A model generated the notes under the pieces. It ran no database searches, was not told the DNA's origin, and was given only the letters and a program-made list of their open reading frames with translations. Both the position numbers and the translations under genes were made by a program. From Varroa destructor (lineage: Eukaryota > Arthropoda > Arachnida > Mesostigmata > Varroidae), in NCBI RefSeq assembly GCF_002443255.2, contig NW_019211455.1, forward strand, positions 3,640,597 through 3,704,596: a stretch of 64,000 nucleotides of DNA. The letters are read 5' to 3'. Shown here piece after piece: positions 24,331 through 35,757 of this stretch (position 1 is the first letter of the stretch; the number at the start of each line of letters is the position of its first letter).

Positions 24331-25604
24331 CTTATGACCCATGATAGTGGCGAGGTCACTATAACGAAGTTATTTTATATTTGTAAACATTTTCTAGAAG
24401 TAACTTTGTAGCCGTAAAGCCAAACCAAAATATCAGCGATAATACGATCCAGTTTATATGAATGACCGCTATATATTTATGCAAATTCACCGAGATAAAA
24501 TGAATGTATTTTAAGGACTGCACGATAGGCTTTAATTTTATTTACTCAATATGCATTAATTATATTTAGTGCAGAGTTTCGTAATATAATTTAAAATGAA
24601 AAAGAGGACAGGGTTTTTAGAAGATTTATTTATTTATGTTTGCGGTTAGGTAATGCAGATAAAGTGCCCTCGTAGATTTTTGTTCAAGAGACGAATGACT
24701 TCATGAACATAGAGCTGCATGATAATACGGCGGTAAATTTCCACTTCCTGACTGTCATGTCTACTCAATCCAGCCTAGCCACCATCCACAGCTTCAATAC
24801 GAGACCCGAAACGACTTGTTGATCATTTCCCATTCGATTCCCGAATAACTTTCTAATAATAGCCGCGCGCTGATTGGTAGGTGTAAACTACGTGGAGTGT
24901 CATTTGGATAAAGAAAATATTGCGGTAAAATTAATCTTTGAACTTAGCAGGCCAAGAGTCCTATAAATACCGGGACTCAGAACTGTCAGAAAGTTTCTAC
25001 AGGCATAACAGTTAAAGCCTAGCCGAGTGACTTAATTAGGAATAAACATTCTCCTCCCCAAAACGGCGGTTAATTACTCTATCAAAAGCCTAGGTTTATC
25101 AAGACTGTCTTTCTGAGATCTGTTGATTCATTTTCGAGCATTTCAAATGCAAACCATATCTAGGATTTTCCGGTTCGTCCCATAAAAGTCTTCCCCAGAG
25201 GAACCGCACAAAATTGGCCGTCGATTTCGGGAACAAAAAAGATTTTCAATCTTTGAAAGGTTCAGTCAGTACAGAAAGATCGGATAATTATTCTACTTCG
25301 TTGAACTTCCAAAACTTTGTATATATAAATATACAATGCGCATTTGTGTAATCTATTCATGAGCTGATCCACAAGGACTTTGGCGTATCTCAAGAAAACA
25401 AAACGTTAATGAAAAGTAATTGCTGGATATTTTTTTCAAAACAAAAAATTAAAAGGGCTGCAACTAAAGTAACGACTCCAGTTGTGGTCACTCACTACAG
25501 CTCGTCTCATTGACTGAAACGCCCGTTAAAATTCTACCAACAAATAGGGGTTCCCCATATTAAAATCTTTCCACAGCAGCATGAATGCACCATATATGTA
25601 TATA

Positions 25605-25704
25605 NNNNNNNNNNNNNNNNNNNNNNNNNNNNNNNNNNNNNNNNNNNNNNNNNNNNNNNNNNNNNNNNNNNNNNNNNNNNNNNNNNNNNNNNNNNNNNNN
25701 NNNN
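25605..25704. other. Assembly gap of 100 N
   Basis: Exactly 100 undetermined bases, the usual placeholder for a gap of unknown length. Both flanks are TATA/ATAT repeat, so the gap probably marks a TA microsatellite that could not be assembled. Confidence 0.98.
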
Positions 25705-26679
25705 ATATCTATATACATAAATGAACGACACGTAGATTTTTCTGAAGACAGCGCTAAATACATACTCTTGTAGTGCCTCTGGATCGATTTTCCCCAATCG
25801 TCAACGAGAAAGCGATTAACTTTGTGTATTTCCAAGATATCAGTGAAAAATAATATTGATCAAAAGATAACTTAAAGTAACACGATGAAAATTAGTTTGT
25901 ATTAAAGCATAAAAAGCGAAAAATGTATTAAAGCATATCTAGATATATTTTTAATGGTAGATTTGGCTTCTAGTATATACTTTGTACTTGAGATAAACAT
26001 TTCTAATCTGTACAGAACGATGATAATGGGCTCCTGAGTGAACGGTGTTTTATATCGTCTTACCAGAGAATTACAACATCAGAGAAGGAGACAAAATCAA
26101 ACAAACTGTTCAGCTACTTAATACGTTGAATACGAGCCACGTACATCTATGCAGTCACTGGTTTATTTTCTAGGACATCTACCTAATTATTTAATTACTT
26201 AAACATTTGTGAAAGATGTATGGCGCACACGGTTAGTTCGTGACTTCTAGCAGAGCCGTCAACACATTGAAATCTAGTATCCTAAATTATCCTGTATAAA
26301 AAGATTTATGTTCTAAGCACGCTCTTCGCTGGAAGTAATAGTTGTGATGTAATCGGGCCCCATGTTTAAAGTAATGCCTAGGATGCACAGGAAGGGATTC
26401 AGGCATTACAAAATGCCTCTGGGGGACGAGGGAACAAATCTCTGTGAACTTACTTGTAAAACTCTACACAATGAATAACTAAGTAGAAGCAGGACCCTGT
26501 TTGAGGTAAAGGCTAAGTCCACTTTTATAACTAGGAAATGGTTATCATCACTGATCGTAAGCCATCGTCCTTATCCTATACCGGGCAATAAGCAAGCCTT
26601 ACCGCCAAGATAGTGCACTATCGTATACAATTGTGTTAACCAAATAGACGCTACCGATTGATACGTTAGAATACTAAAA

Positions 26680-26705
26680 TGTGAAGTTCGTTATAGAACT
26701 TCACA
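26680..26705. repeat. Perfect 10-bp stem hairpin
   Basis: TGTGAAGTTC and GAACTTCACA pair around the 6-nt loop GTTATA. It has no link to a gene and could be chance in 64 kb. Confidence 0.7.
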
Positions 26706-27110
26706 ATCAATGAGCAATTTCGTTATTCTATAATGGCTACAAGATCGAAGCCGTAACTTAGCTTTAAGTCGAAAGGAATCGCGGGCCCAAGGTATGTGTT
26801 TTTTTAAAGCTTGGTACAAAGTTGAACTTGGCGAAATACGGCATGTTCGCGAGCCTTTCCGCGCTAATTGTATGCTTTGTTTACATTTTGACATATGACT
26901 AACTTTAGCATTACTCGCGTCCTCACTGCTGGTCGCTTTGTCAGTGGAGTATGCCCAGTTGGAAGCGGCTGAATATTTATCTACTTGAACAGGGCTGTTA
27001 AATGTATAGGCACATGTTGATTAAGTGAGTAAATTTTCGTTGTGATAGAACGTCGTCCACGGTAGCCACCTGTGTAGCGCGAACGTGAAAGGCAGCCTAG
27101 GTTACTTCCT

Positions 27111-27410
27111 ATGATGGCCAGTCTGACTCGAAATTTCGACGAGGTAACAAAGGTTCTCACGGAGAACTACGACGCCGATCGCTTTTGAAGGGAACAGAAA
27201 CAAGTTCCACTCATTTACAAGGAGTGTGTGAAAATTACTTACAGCTTTAAGAACGTGTCATTAAAAAGTGTCGCTTTTCTGCGTAACTGCGGCAAGTTTT
27301 GATACCGCACGGCAGGAAGCCATATTAAGGAACGTCAGATCAATACGATTCTACGACGATTGAAAATGCAAAGGTTTAGGTGTTACCACGACGAGATGAA
27401 CAAATGGTCT
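27111..27410 (+). pseudogene. Decayed gag-like retrotransposon fragment
   Basis: A plus-strand frame opens at ATG 27111, reads through FDEVTKVLTENYDADRF to a TGA (27186-27188), and continues in the same frame with a second stop near 27297. The order of features (a T-x-x-L..Y..DRF block, a Q-rich helix, a Phe-Leu-x-x-Cys-x-x-Phe block, then a basic leucine helix) recalls the capsid region of gypsy-type gag proteins. No pol motifs, tRNA primer site or long terminal repeats were seen next to it. If correct it is a dead internal fragment. Confidence 0.28.
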
Positions 27411-29035
27411 GGCAAGGCTTTCTTACCAACCGCATACGCTGGTCCAAGTCGACCTATGGCCCGCGCAACGATACATCTAATTGTTTAATAATGTTACAGT
27501 ATCCGACGTGAGAGCCGCCCGGATCTCTGAGTTGCTTCGTTAAGATACTAGCACATTGAAACTTACTGGCAACCACAGCCAAAGTCTGTGCGTGTAGTAT
27601 GGTTATGAGCGATCGTATAAATATGAAAAAAAAAATATTAAAAAAAGAAATGAACCATTTCAATGGGGTTCGAAAGTGAAGGTTGTGAAATGTAGTGCTA
27701 AACTGTTTTTGCAGAAAACAGAATATAACAACTATAGAACCTGGGATAATTGTTATTGTATATTTAGCAATACAACAAATTTTAAGATTTTCGCTTAGAG
27801 CATTACATTTGAGAGTCGATGAAATAATACATAAATAAATATTAAAAAAAAACAAATTTAAAAAAAAAATACAACTATGCTTGTGATCCTTGAAAAAAGT
27901 TTAGCGGGGCTAAATCACGATTTAGTTCAAGAATGAATTTTAGCTCCAAGCTTAGCTCTAGTTCATTTCGTTAAGAGGATAAAAGCCGATAAGGATCTGG
28001 ATCTCTTGATTATGGTCGAAATGCTTTATTTTTATGAGCTTTATTCTTTTTTATAATGAAACCGTCATCCAAGAGGTAGGGGGTAACTTTTTTGAGATCG
28101 AAACATAAGAAAATATTTTACTTATTTATTATAAAAATTCCTAGACCTACGTGTTGATGGTCCACACTTGTTGGGCGAGTCTTTTTTTTCACTCGAATCA
28201 TTCTTATTCTGTATCCTGCAGCAACAGAGCAGACATTAAGACGTATCGCTTAAAAAGAAGGTAACACGCTCGGATGGTTCAGGTCTAACTAAATTAACAG
28301 GCTTGTTGATAAATCAGTGATTTTCAGATGAAAAGTGTTCTACAACCCTTTGTCAGCACCTACCGATCTCTGTCGCTTATAGATCTTGAAATCCACCGTT
28401 TCCCGCTATGTATCACGTAATCCGAGTCCTACATATTCTTTATTTTGGTTACTAGATTATGACACGAGGTAAAGGTCTGACTCAATTTGATATCCCGGTG
28501 TCGTCATAGGTTTGCCTACCTATCGTGCGTTGAAAGTTGTCAATCGTTGCCTGATCGAGCTGACCTGTCTCCGTGATAAATAACCATTTGTAAGGTGAAG
28601 GACGCCTTGACAACTTTAGAAAATTAAATCGAAATGGTATACGCATCCCCAATAACCAAATTTTTAGGCCCGAAAACAATTCAAATCAACTAAAGGCATC
28701 AACCGATTCAAGAGCATCTTGAAGCCAATTGACAGTTACTGTTTATAGGCTTTTAGACACAAGGTTTGTCTTTGGTATACGAATCTTTGCAAAATTACTC
28801 GTTCCTTAGAAATGTGCACGATTCTAGTGATATTGTTTTCCAGCCACATTTGTTTGAAATCTTAGCATAATGATATTTCAAAACTTTACAGCACACGTTG
28901 AGCATCTGCAAATGCAGACGTACCAGTCCCTGGGAAAGTGTCTATGCCACATGCCGGGCCCCAAATAATAAGGATAATAATAAGGATGAGTTGGCCGGAG
29001 TCTTCCTGGTCGGTTTTCCTACATCTCCAGACTAG

Positions 29036-29300
29036 TCGATAGTCTCAAACACAGGCTATTATTACCGCGCCTTTTTAACTAACCCAGCACTGCAGCATCA
29101 TCCGCGTCCACTGTAGATCTCGTTAGGCCTATTTTCTGCGGTCGCTCTTTCTGTGCAAGGGTTTTCCTTGCCAGCTCCTTTCCACGAAGCTTGTTCTTCA
29201 AGAGCTGTCAAAGCTTCTCATACCATTGGAAGGCTCTTTTAATTTTGCCATCAGTATGCGTGTTCCTAGTTTATGGAAGGCACTGTCCGTCGCTTTTCAG
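29036..29300 (-). pseudogene. Decayed coding-like patch
   Basis: This patch is richer in G+C than its flanks. One minus-strand frame reads like protein for about 75 residues with a single stop inside: a segment with KLKRAFQWYEKL, then the stop, then a basic stretch that includes KNKLRGKELARKTLAQKERP. I do not recognise the family. A dead transposable element or processed gene copy is the likeliest explanation. Confidence 0.25.
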
Positions 29301-31457
29301 CTAGTCGACACAAATGCTTGACTGGGCCCTCTTAGTGCCATAGATGTAACTTTGGAAAACGTCGTGTCCATTAAGATAACCTCCTCACACGGTGCCTTAG
29401 CACTGTGCGAGGGACTATATGATGAGTCCTTGCCTGGTCCCTCCAGCCGTTCTTTTAAATTAGGTATGATGTTTCTGACTGTTGTACACGGTTGGATAGC
29501 TGAAAAAGCACGTTACGGTAATTGATCAACAATGTCACTCAGGAGACAAGGTGCCTTTTCAAGCATAGAGATTAACAATGCTATCCCTAATCTTGATTTG
29601 GGGTACGCTTCCCGTCTATAGCTCGGACCAAATTTTCCTTTTTTAGGTCAGCGCTATTTAGTAGAATGTCCCGATTACTTCAGAGCTTAGTATCGCATTT
29701 GATCACTTTGAATCAGCGGTCTAGGTATAAGCCCTATAAAGGCTTTTGTTAAAAGCTAGCTATTAAGTGCACGGCCTGATTTAATTAGAGAATGAGCACT
29801 TATATTCAAAACAAAGCCACAGTTTACAATAAAATATTAAAGAATATACAATGCAAAAACTATCCAACGTTGCTAATTTTTCGTAGACGAATATTTAACA
29901 TTGGTTTTTCTCTGAGATTTAGTTCAAACAGGTAAATCGGTATATGATCTATAATGATACGACGACACGTACAGGTTCGGAGTACGTTTCTGTTGAGCCA
30001 TTCATTCTACCAGGTGAGTCCCGACTCGGTGATCATCTCGTTTGGCGTTGGTTAGTAGGTATTCAAAGTCACCGAAACAACGCGCCATCGATCCTTCATG
30101 TTCGCTGTACTGTAGCTTTGATCGGTCTGAACGCCGCAGATGATCAGATAATAGTGACAGCAATAAAATTATTGTTAAGTTACTACAGTCGAGAAGATAT
30201 TATTAAGTGGCGGACGTACACGATATGGGGCGAATGCCGTCTTGCGGACGGGCATGTCAGACATATATTAACAGTTAGCGGTATGCATTAATTAGAATTG
30301 CAAGTGCCAGCGATTGTTCGAAGAAAGTTCTCCCTCTCGAAATTTGTTGAATTTCTTCGGGGGCAATGACAGCTCAGCGGTATCCAGTTGAACGCTGTTA
30401 GACAGAGCCTGTTAGTTCCGCGTTTGGAGAGGTATTGGTGCTGGTGGGAGGCCAATCGATATCGAAGACGAGAGAAGAAAGATAAGCCACACATTAAATA
30501 TGATCTGATACTCGGCAGTCAGATAAAACTGCTTCGTCTCAAGAGCCCATTTGACTCAACAATAAGAAAAACTATCTATGTAAGTAAAAAAAAAAAACAA
30601 CTGCTTGATACTGAGTGCATCTATCTTCAAACTAAAAGTATCTCGATCTCGATTGGATTTATTAGGTGTTTCAAATAAAGTATGCAATGCTTCTATAGGA
30701 AGATTTCTGTTAAAAGTAGAATATGCTCGAATTAGAGTTGGTCATCTCAGCCCCGCTATATACTGCATAGGAGCTTAGGCCGTTTGAAGTAATTCTTTCA
30801 ATTGCACCTCACTAGTATCTACCACAGCACCGCTTTGTGGTGACCAATTCGATTGTTACCTTGTTACGTCTCTCGGACTACCGTTCAGCGATATATATGA
30901 GACAAATAAATCTTCCTTAATTGTGCGAGCTGAATAACGTGTCTTACCTTCGTATGCGGTAGCCATGTTTATTCAAACGTTTGGGTGAGCTAAACTTTAC
31001 ATGCTGTCAAGCCAAAACGAGACACACTGGCAGAATGGTTCAGACCGCAGTGTGTCGTTCTTGGATACTTGAAGTACTTCGTTAAACGTAGCGAGAATAT
31101 GTTTGATCCGTATAATTGCAGTTCGTATGCGTTAGATACTCGAAATCAGCCGCATCGTATCAGGAATAAGATATTTCTGGAGTCGGCTTCAGCACAATGC
31201 ATAAGGTAACTTTTAATAATAAGCTACCTTTCAACCAACTGATGTACACTGAGTGGCCATTTCAGGTACCTGTGCGCAACCTGCAAAATGCTCTGATGAC
31301 AATGAAGGTCAAGGAACGACCCTTTATTTACTGTGTTTTGAATATTGGGGTTCAGCTGCACAAAATCATTTGTCAAATTTAGGTAAACACAAGCCTAACT
31401 AAGTTATTTAGGATGAATTTTCTTAAGTGTATGCGAAACGTGTTGAGGGTCAAAAGG

Positions 31458-31509
31458 TTTCATTTTTATATGAGAGCAAAGTCAGTTTTGGTCTCATACA
31501 AAAATGAAA
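31458..31509. repeat. 17-bp stem hairpin with 18-nt loop
   Basis: TTTCATTTTTATATGAG (31458-31474) pairs with CTCATACAAAAATGAAA (31493-31509) with one mismatch. It lies in intergenic DNA with no gene nearby. Confidence 0.8.
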
Positions 31510-32138
31510 TTTCTCTCATCTCAGAAATGAAAAAAATCAACCTAAACCAATGAAGCGCAGCAGCTTCACTATCTTAACAGTACTTCAGATTACTTAACAA
31601 TACTTCAGAATATATATAAAAACAAAAAAAGTGAAACACTCTCATTTGCATTCACTTATATAAAGTTATCAAGTATTTGAATGTGTTTACGAAACGTAAT
31701 TCTCTCTGAAAGCTGCTCGTTGTTAACCTGTCTGACTATGTTTAATATTATCAAGCAAGGGCTCAACTTCAACACTAACTTATGCTATCAATACTCTTGT
31801 CCTAAACAGTAACTTGATTGTAATTGATGCACTTACGACTCGTGCGAACGTATATTGCGTTATACGCAAGCCTTACTAACAGCCCGACTTAACCGTATAC
31901 GTACAAATGAACTGGGAAAAAGTCAATCGATCCGTGTCCTGCTATTAACTGTCATGAATGGCTATACAGGAGCGTAGTCGATTGAGAAAACAATATACTA
32001 AATTAGAGCAATATTGTTACTATTACTAGCATAGTTGTTGTTAAAATTGTTGCTGCTCAACCGTCTAATCAAAGCTCAGTCAGATCAGTTATAACCATTA
32101 GGGTGACAGCACAATTCCTAGCTAATAACGACATGTTG

Positions 32139-32139
<1 letters not shown>

Positions 32140-32219
<80 letters not shown>
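32140..32219. repeat. (CAA)n trinucleotide microsatellite
   Basis: About 80 bp of perfect ACA/CAA repeat, roughly 26 units. Not inside any recognised frame. Confidence 0.97.
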
Positions 32220-35200
32220 GGACCTTTTAAAGGCTCTAATTAATGAGTCACCTTTTTGCATACACTGAAATGCTTCAAGTTTTGATATTTTTCAACTTCA
32301 GTTGCTCCGATTCTTTTTAGTTAAAGCGTATTGTTTTTTTCTTTTCTCAGAATTCTGCAATCGTTAGCACGGCTGCCAAAGAAGATTTAATTATACATTT
32401 ATGATACTTCGAGGCTTTATTTTTCCTAGGCAATCTTGGCAAAATTTGTAAAGTAGACGATTTTTCGATTATCTACCGACAACAGCTGCTGGAAAGGTGC
32501 GGTGCTACTCTGTCGATAACTAAACTACCGGGGACGAGCCTCGAGTTTCTAAACACATAAATCAAAGACGTGTGAATAGAAGACAGCTTGTGAGCAGACA
32601 TTTTTTATCTTTTTCCGAGAACGTGTCGGTTCAATCATTTAGATCTCTAAGTAAGAAAGCTATGTACTTCATACATAAACGACAGTAACTCATAGGTTAT
32701 TGTCCTCTAATTTACGACAGACGAATCCTCACATCAACTGCACTCGTCACATCTTTCAATCCAGAAAGGCATTTTGCCCTTAGGGTAATACATAACCTAA
32801 AAAAAAGACAGTTTCTGCAAAAATGGATAGATTCACAATTATCTGAATCAGTTTCGTTAGGTTGGAACGGAGTAATTTATTTCTACCTACGACTTCACGG
32901 TTCGGGTTAAAGAAATAGGTAGCACAATACGATGCCTGCCTGTTTGCGACCTAGCTTGGGGAAACCCTTGGGATTATATACTCATAATCATTTTTCCAAC
33001 TTTTAAATACGCACAGCCATAAGAAGGTAGCTGCTCAGTCTGGATTTTATGCATGAGTGAAAGGTTATGCTGCGGACAGATGGATAAATGGCGCGCGTGC
33101 TGAAAAATGCTATTATCTCGCTTTGTAGAAATACCCTCACATAGTTAGCCTATTACTTGTTATGGAGTTTGGTAGAGAAAAAAAGTCCCAACCCACTCCC
33201 TAAAAAAAACAGTACCAGTTGTTTTTGCACTGCTGTTTTTGGACTTCGACGCCTAAAGCTACGGAAGTTTTAGCAAGAAGTCGTATTATTCTTGATAAAC
33301 TGTTGTTTGAAAAGTATTCTAGATGCGTTCATCCAGGCTGTCTTTCAACAACGCGTTTTTCTTACCGCCTTTTTCATGTAGCTAATCCAAACAGCTAAGT
33401 TATAGAAATAGTGTTAAAGATTTACGGCATCTTCTGCGTACGAAGTTGGTATTCTTGTCGTATATGTATTGTTTGTGTCTAACGGTACCTTGTGTTTACA
33501 GTTTGAACGTTTCAGAAGTCCTGCACCTTCCACGGGCGCGTGCGTCTAACATAGTCGCGCCATGTTAACTGCACGCGTTCTCCTTTTTGCAACTGTTCTG
33601 CTTTCCGACATTACGTCTGAAACCCTTTCTCGCTTGGGAGCGCGCGTAACCACATCTAACATGAGTTTTATTCAGTGATTGTATCTATGAACGATTGTGT
33701 ACGTACACTTTTTGCGAATTTCTTTTGTTTACTCAACTGAAACGGGAGCGCTAGGATTCAAACTATACATATATTAATTGCAGCGTACTGGTAAGACGCT
33801 ATGCCTTTGTGTACGGGTATAGCTCATTTTTATCCTACTTCACATGGCTCAGTAAATCTCCTAAGTAAACTAAACTGAAAAAAAAAAACTCTTAGTCGTT
33901 GATACGTTGGCTTGTTAACGGTTTTTTTGGCCAGATGACTTTCGATCAGTAACATGTCTGCTATAAAATCTGAGTCACGTGGGGTCAATGTTGCTGCCAT
34001 ATGAAAGCTGGGATCTGATAGCCATAGATGAAGTAAAATTGTGGGAACACCCTCATTGAGACTTAGATTGCATCGATTCCGCTAGCATAAAACAGCTCTG
34101 CTGAACTAACGCTTATCGCTGACTGAATAATAATAAAATACCGAAAAAAAAAAACACGTTTCAAGTTCCTATGATAATCAACCATACTAACTGGTATTCG
34201 AAGTACGCTATGACAGAACCCTATCTGAAATCTCGTCTGAATTGGTCGAATTACCGTGTTTGAGCCAAGCGGTCTAAGATCCATTAGAATTAGTTATCTT
34301 ATAAGGCAAACAATTTTGTAGTTAATGGTAGTAGAGCAGCTATGCGTCATCGAAGCCAACGAGAAATCCTTATGCGTCCTTTATTCTGACCCTTTCCAGT
34401 GTTCACTTGTTCAAGGAGACCTTATAATCGTTTTATGTGGAAACTTTTCAAAGCAACGAGGACCTTCCGTACAAATGGGTTTCTTGCTTACATACGTAGA
34501 TAGCTGAGTTCGTGTCTTGCAGGTAAATAGTGATTTTTTTTTTATCTATTTCATTGATGAAGTCGATCGAGTTTATAGACGAACGCTAGGAGACCCGAAC
34601 GGTGTACATGTCCATGCGTGCAGTATAGCAGCAACGAAAGTCACTACGAATCACAAAAGAACTTTGTCAATTTAGAAAAAAAATTAAAGACAATGAGCCA
34701 TCTGAAAGTATGCGGAATACTAGATCTTAGCTCTCATATTTGGCCTTTATTATATTTAGTATCACGATATAGAGATATATACATAAATAACATAATAATC
34801 TACAACAAACGCAAGCGATGGTTTATTAATCACAGGATAAGGAAGAAAGTTGATGTGGATCGTCGTATTGCAAGAGGCACTTATAGAGTCGAATGATAAA
34901 AAATGATACGGTAGAACGGCTGACTATAAGAAAAATTGTTGTACTCTCGATTATTTTTGAGGATTCTAATAATTGTATATGATCAATTTTTGATACGACG
35001 CGCTTAGACAGCACTCACCACATAAAAACGTCAAGCCCAGCGTACAAAAGAGAGCTTTGAAAGATCGAAAAACTACCCCCTGAGAGGTGTGGGTCCGGCT
35101 TGCTTCCGTAAAAAATATCACAAAAATATGGATTGTTTCCTGCAATAATAAGCAGGAACCTCTCTCATTTTTTGAACTAGTTCTTCGACTTGAGAGAAGG

Positions 35201-35529
35201 TGAATGATGCTCTTCTCTCGTTTAATGAATACATGATGACCCGAAGTAAAAACAGCTTCCATCGCTTACATGCCTCCGTGGGTCCTCAGCTATATTTGGA
35301 CTATTACCTAACTAGGACTAAAATCCTGTCAATCTTATAGAAGAATGACTGGGAACGAAAATAGGGGCGGAAAATGCTACGTGCCTTTTTTCCCCCCAGT
35401 GACGAACAGCCCAATGGCTTTATTAAAGTCTCAACCAGTCTAGTGGCTTAGCATCGTCCGACCCACTATTATTATCAATAACTCAATCTAACCAGTTCGA
35501 ACGAACTAACCCACTGCCTTTCACTCACT

Positions 35530-35757
35530 ATGCTGCGGTACAGTGTCGTATGCCCTGTGGACGTCTCCGTAACGGGTCGGTGCGATGACATTGTCGGCGC
35601 GGTAGCAAGAACTATTATAGAAAGAGTTAAAATACACCCGTCCCTTTGGTCCGTCTGGCGACCTGACGTCGGAGTCAGCGAACGATCGACGAGGCTGGCG
35701 CGTCACGTTCGACAATTGTATTGTGAAAGAAATGGCAAGAACCGCAAAACCAATATG
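35530..35757 (+). CDS. Possible MADF-like first exon or relic
   Basis: An ATG-initiated frame of 76 residues lies in a locally GC-rich patch. Its middle reads TIIERVKIHPSLWSVWRPD, which resembles the first helix of a MADF (Adf-1-type Myb/SANT-like) DNA-binding domain, where a hydrophobic helix is followed by HP-x-LW. The second-helix Trp expected in MADF is not obvious (STRLARHVRQL instead). A GTAACG donor-like site overlaps the stop, so this could be a first exon. Equally it could be a decayed copy. No downstream partner exon was found. Confidence 0.25.

Noticed and set aside
29944..30291. 115-codon ATG-started plus-strand frame
   Set aside because: No motif, no exon borders and no composition contrast. 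One such frame is expected by chance in 64 kb.
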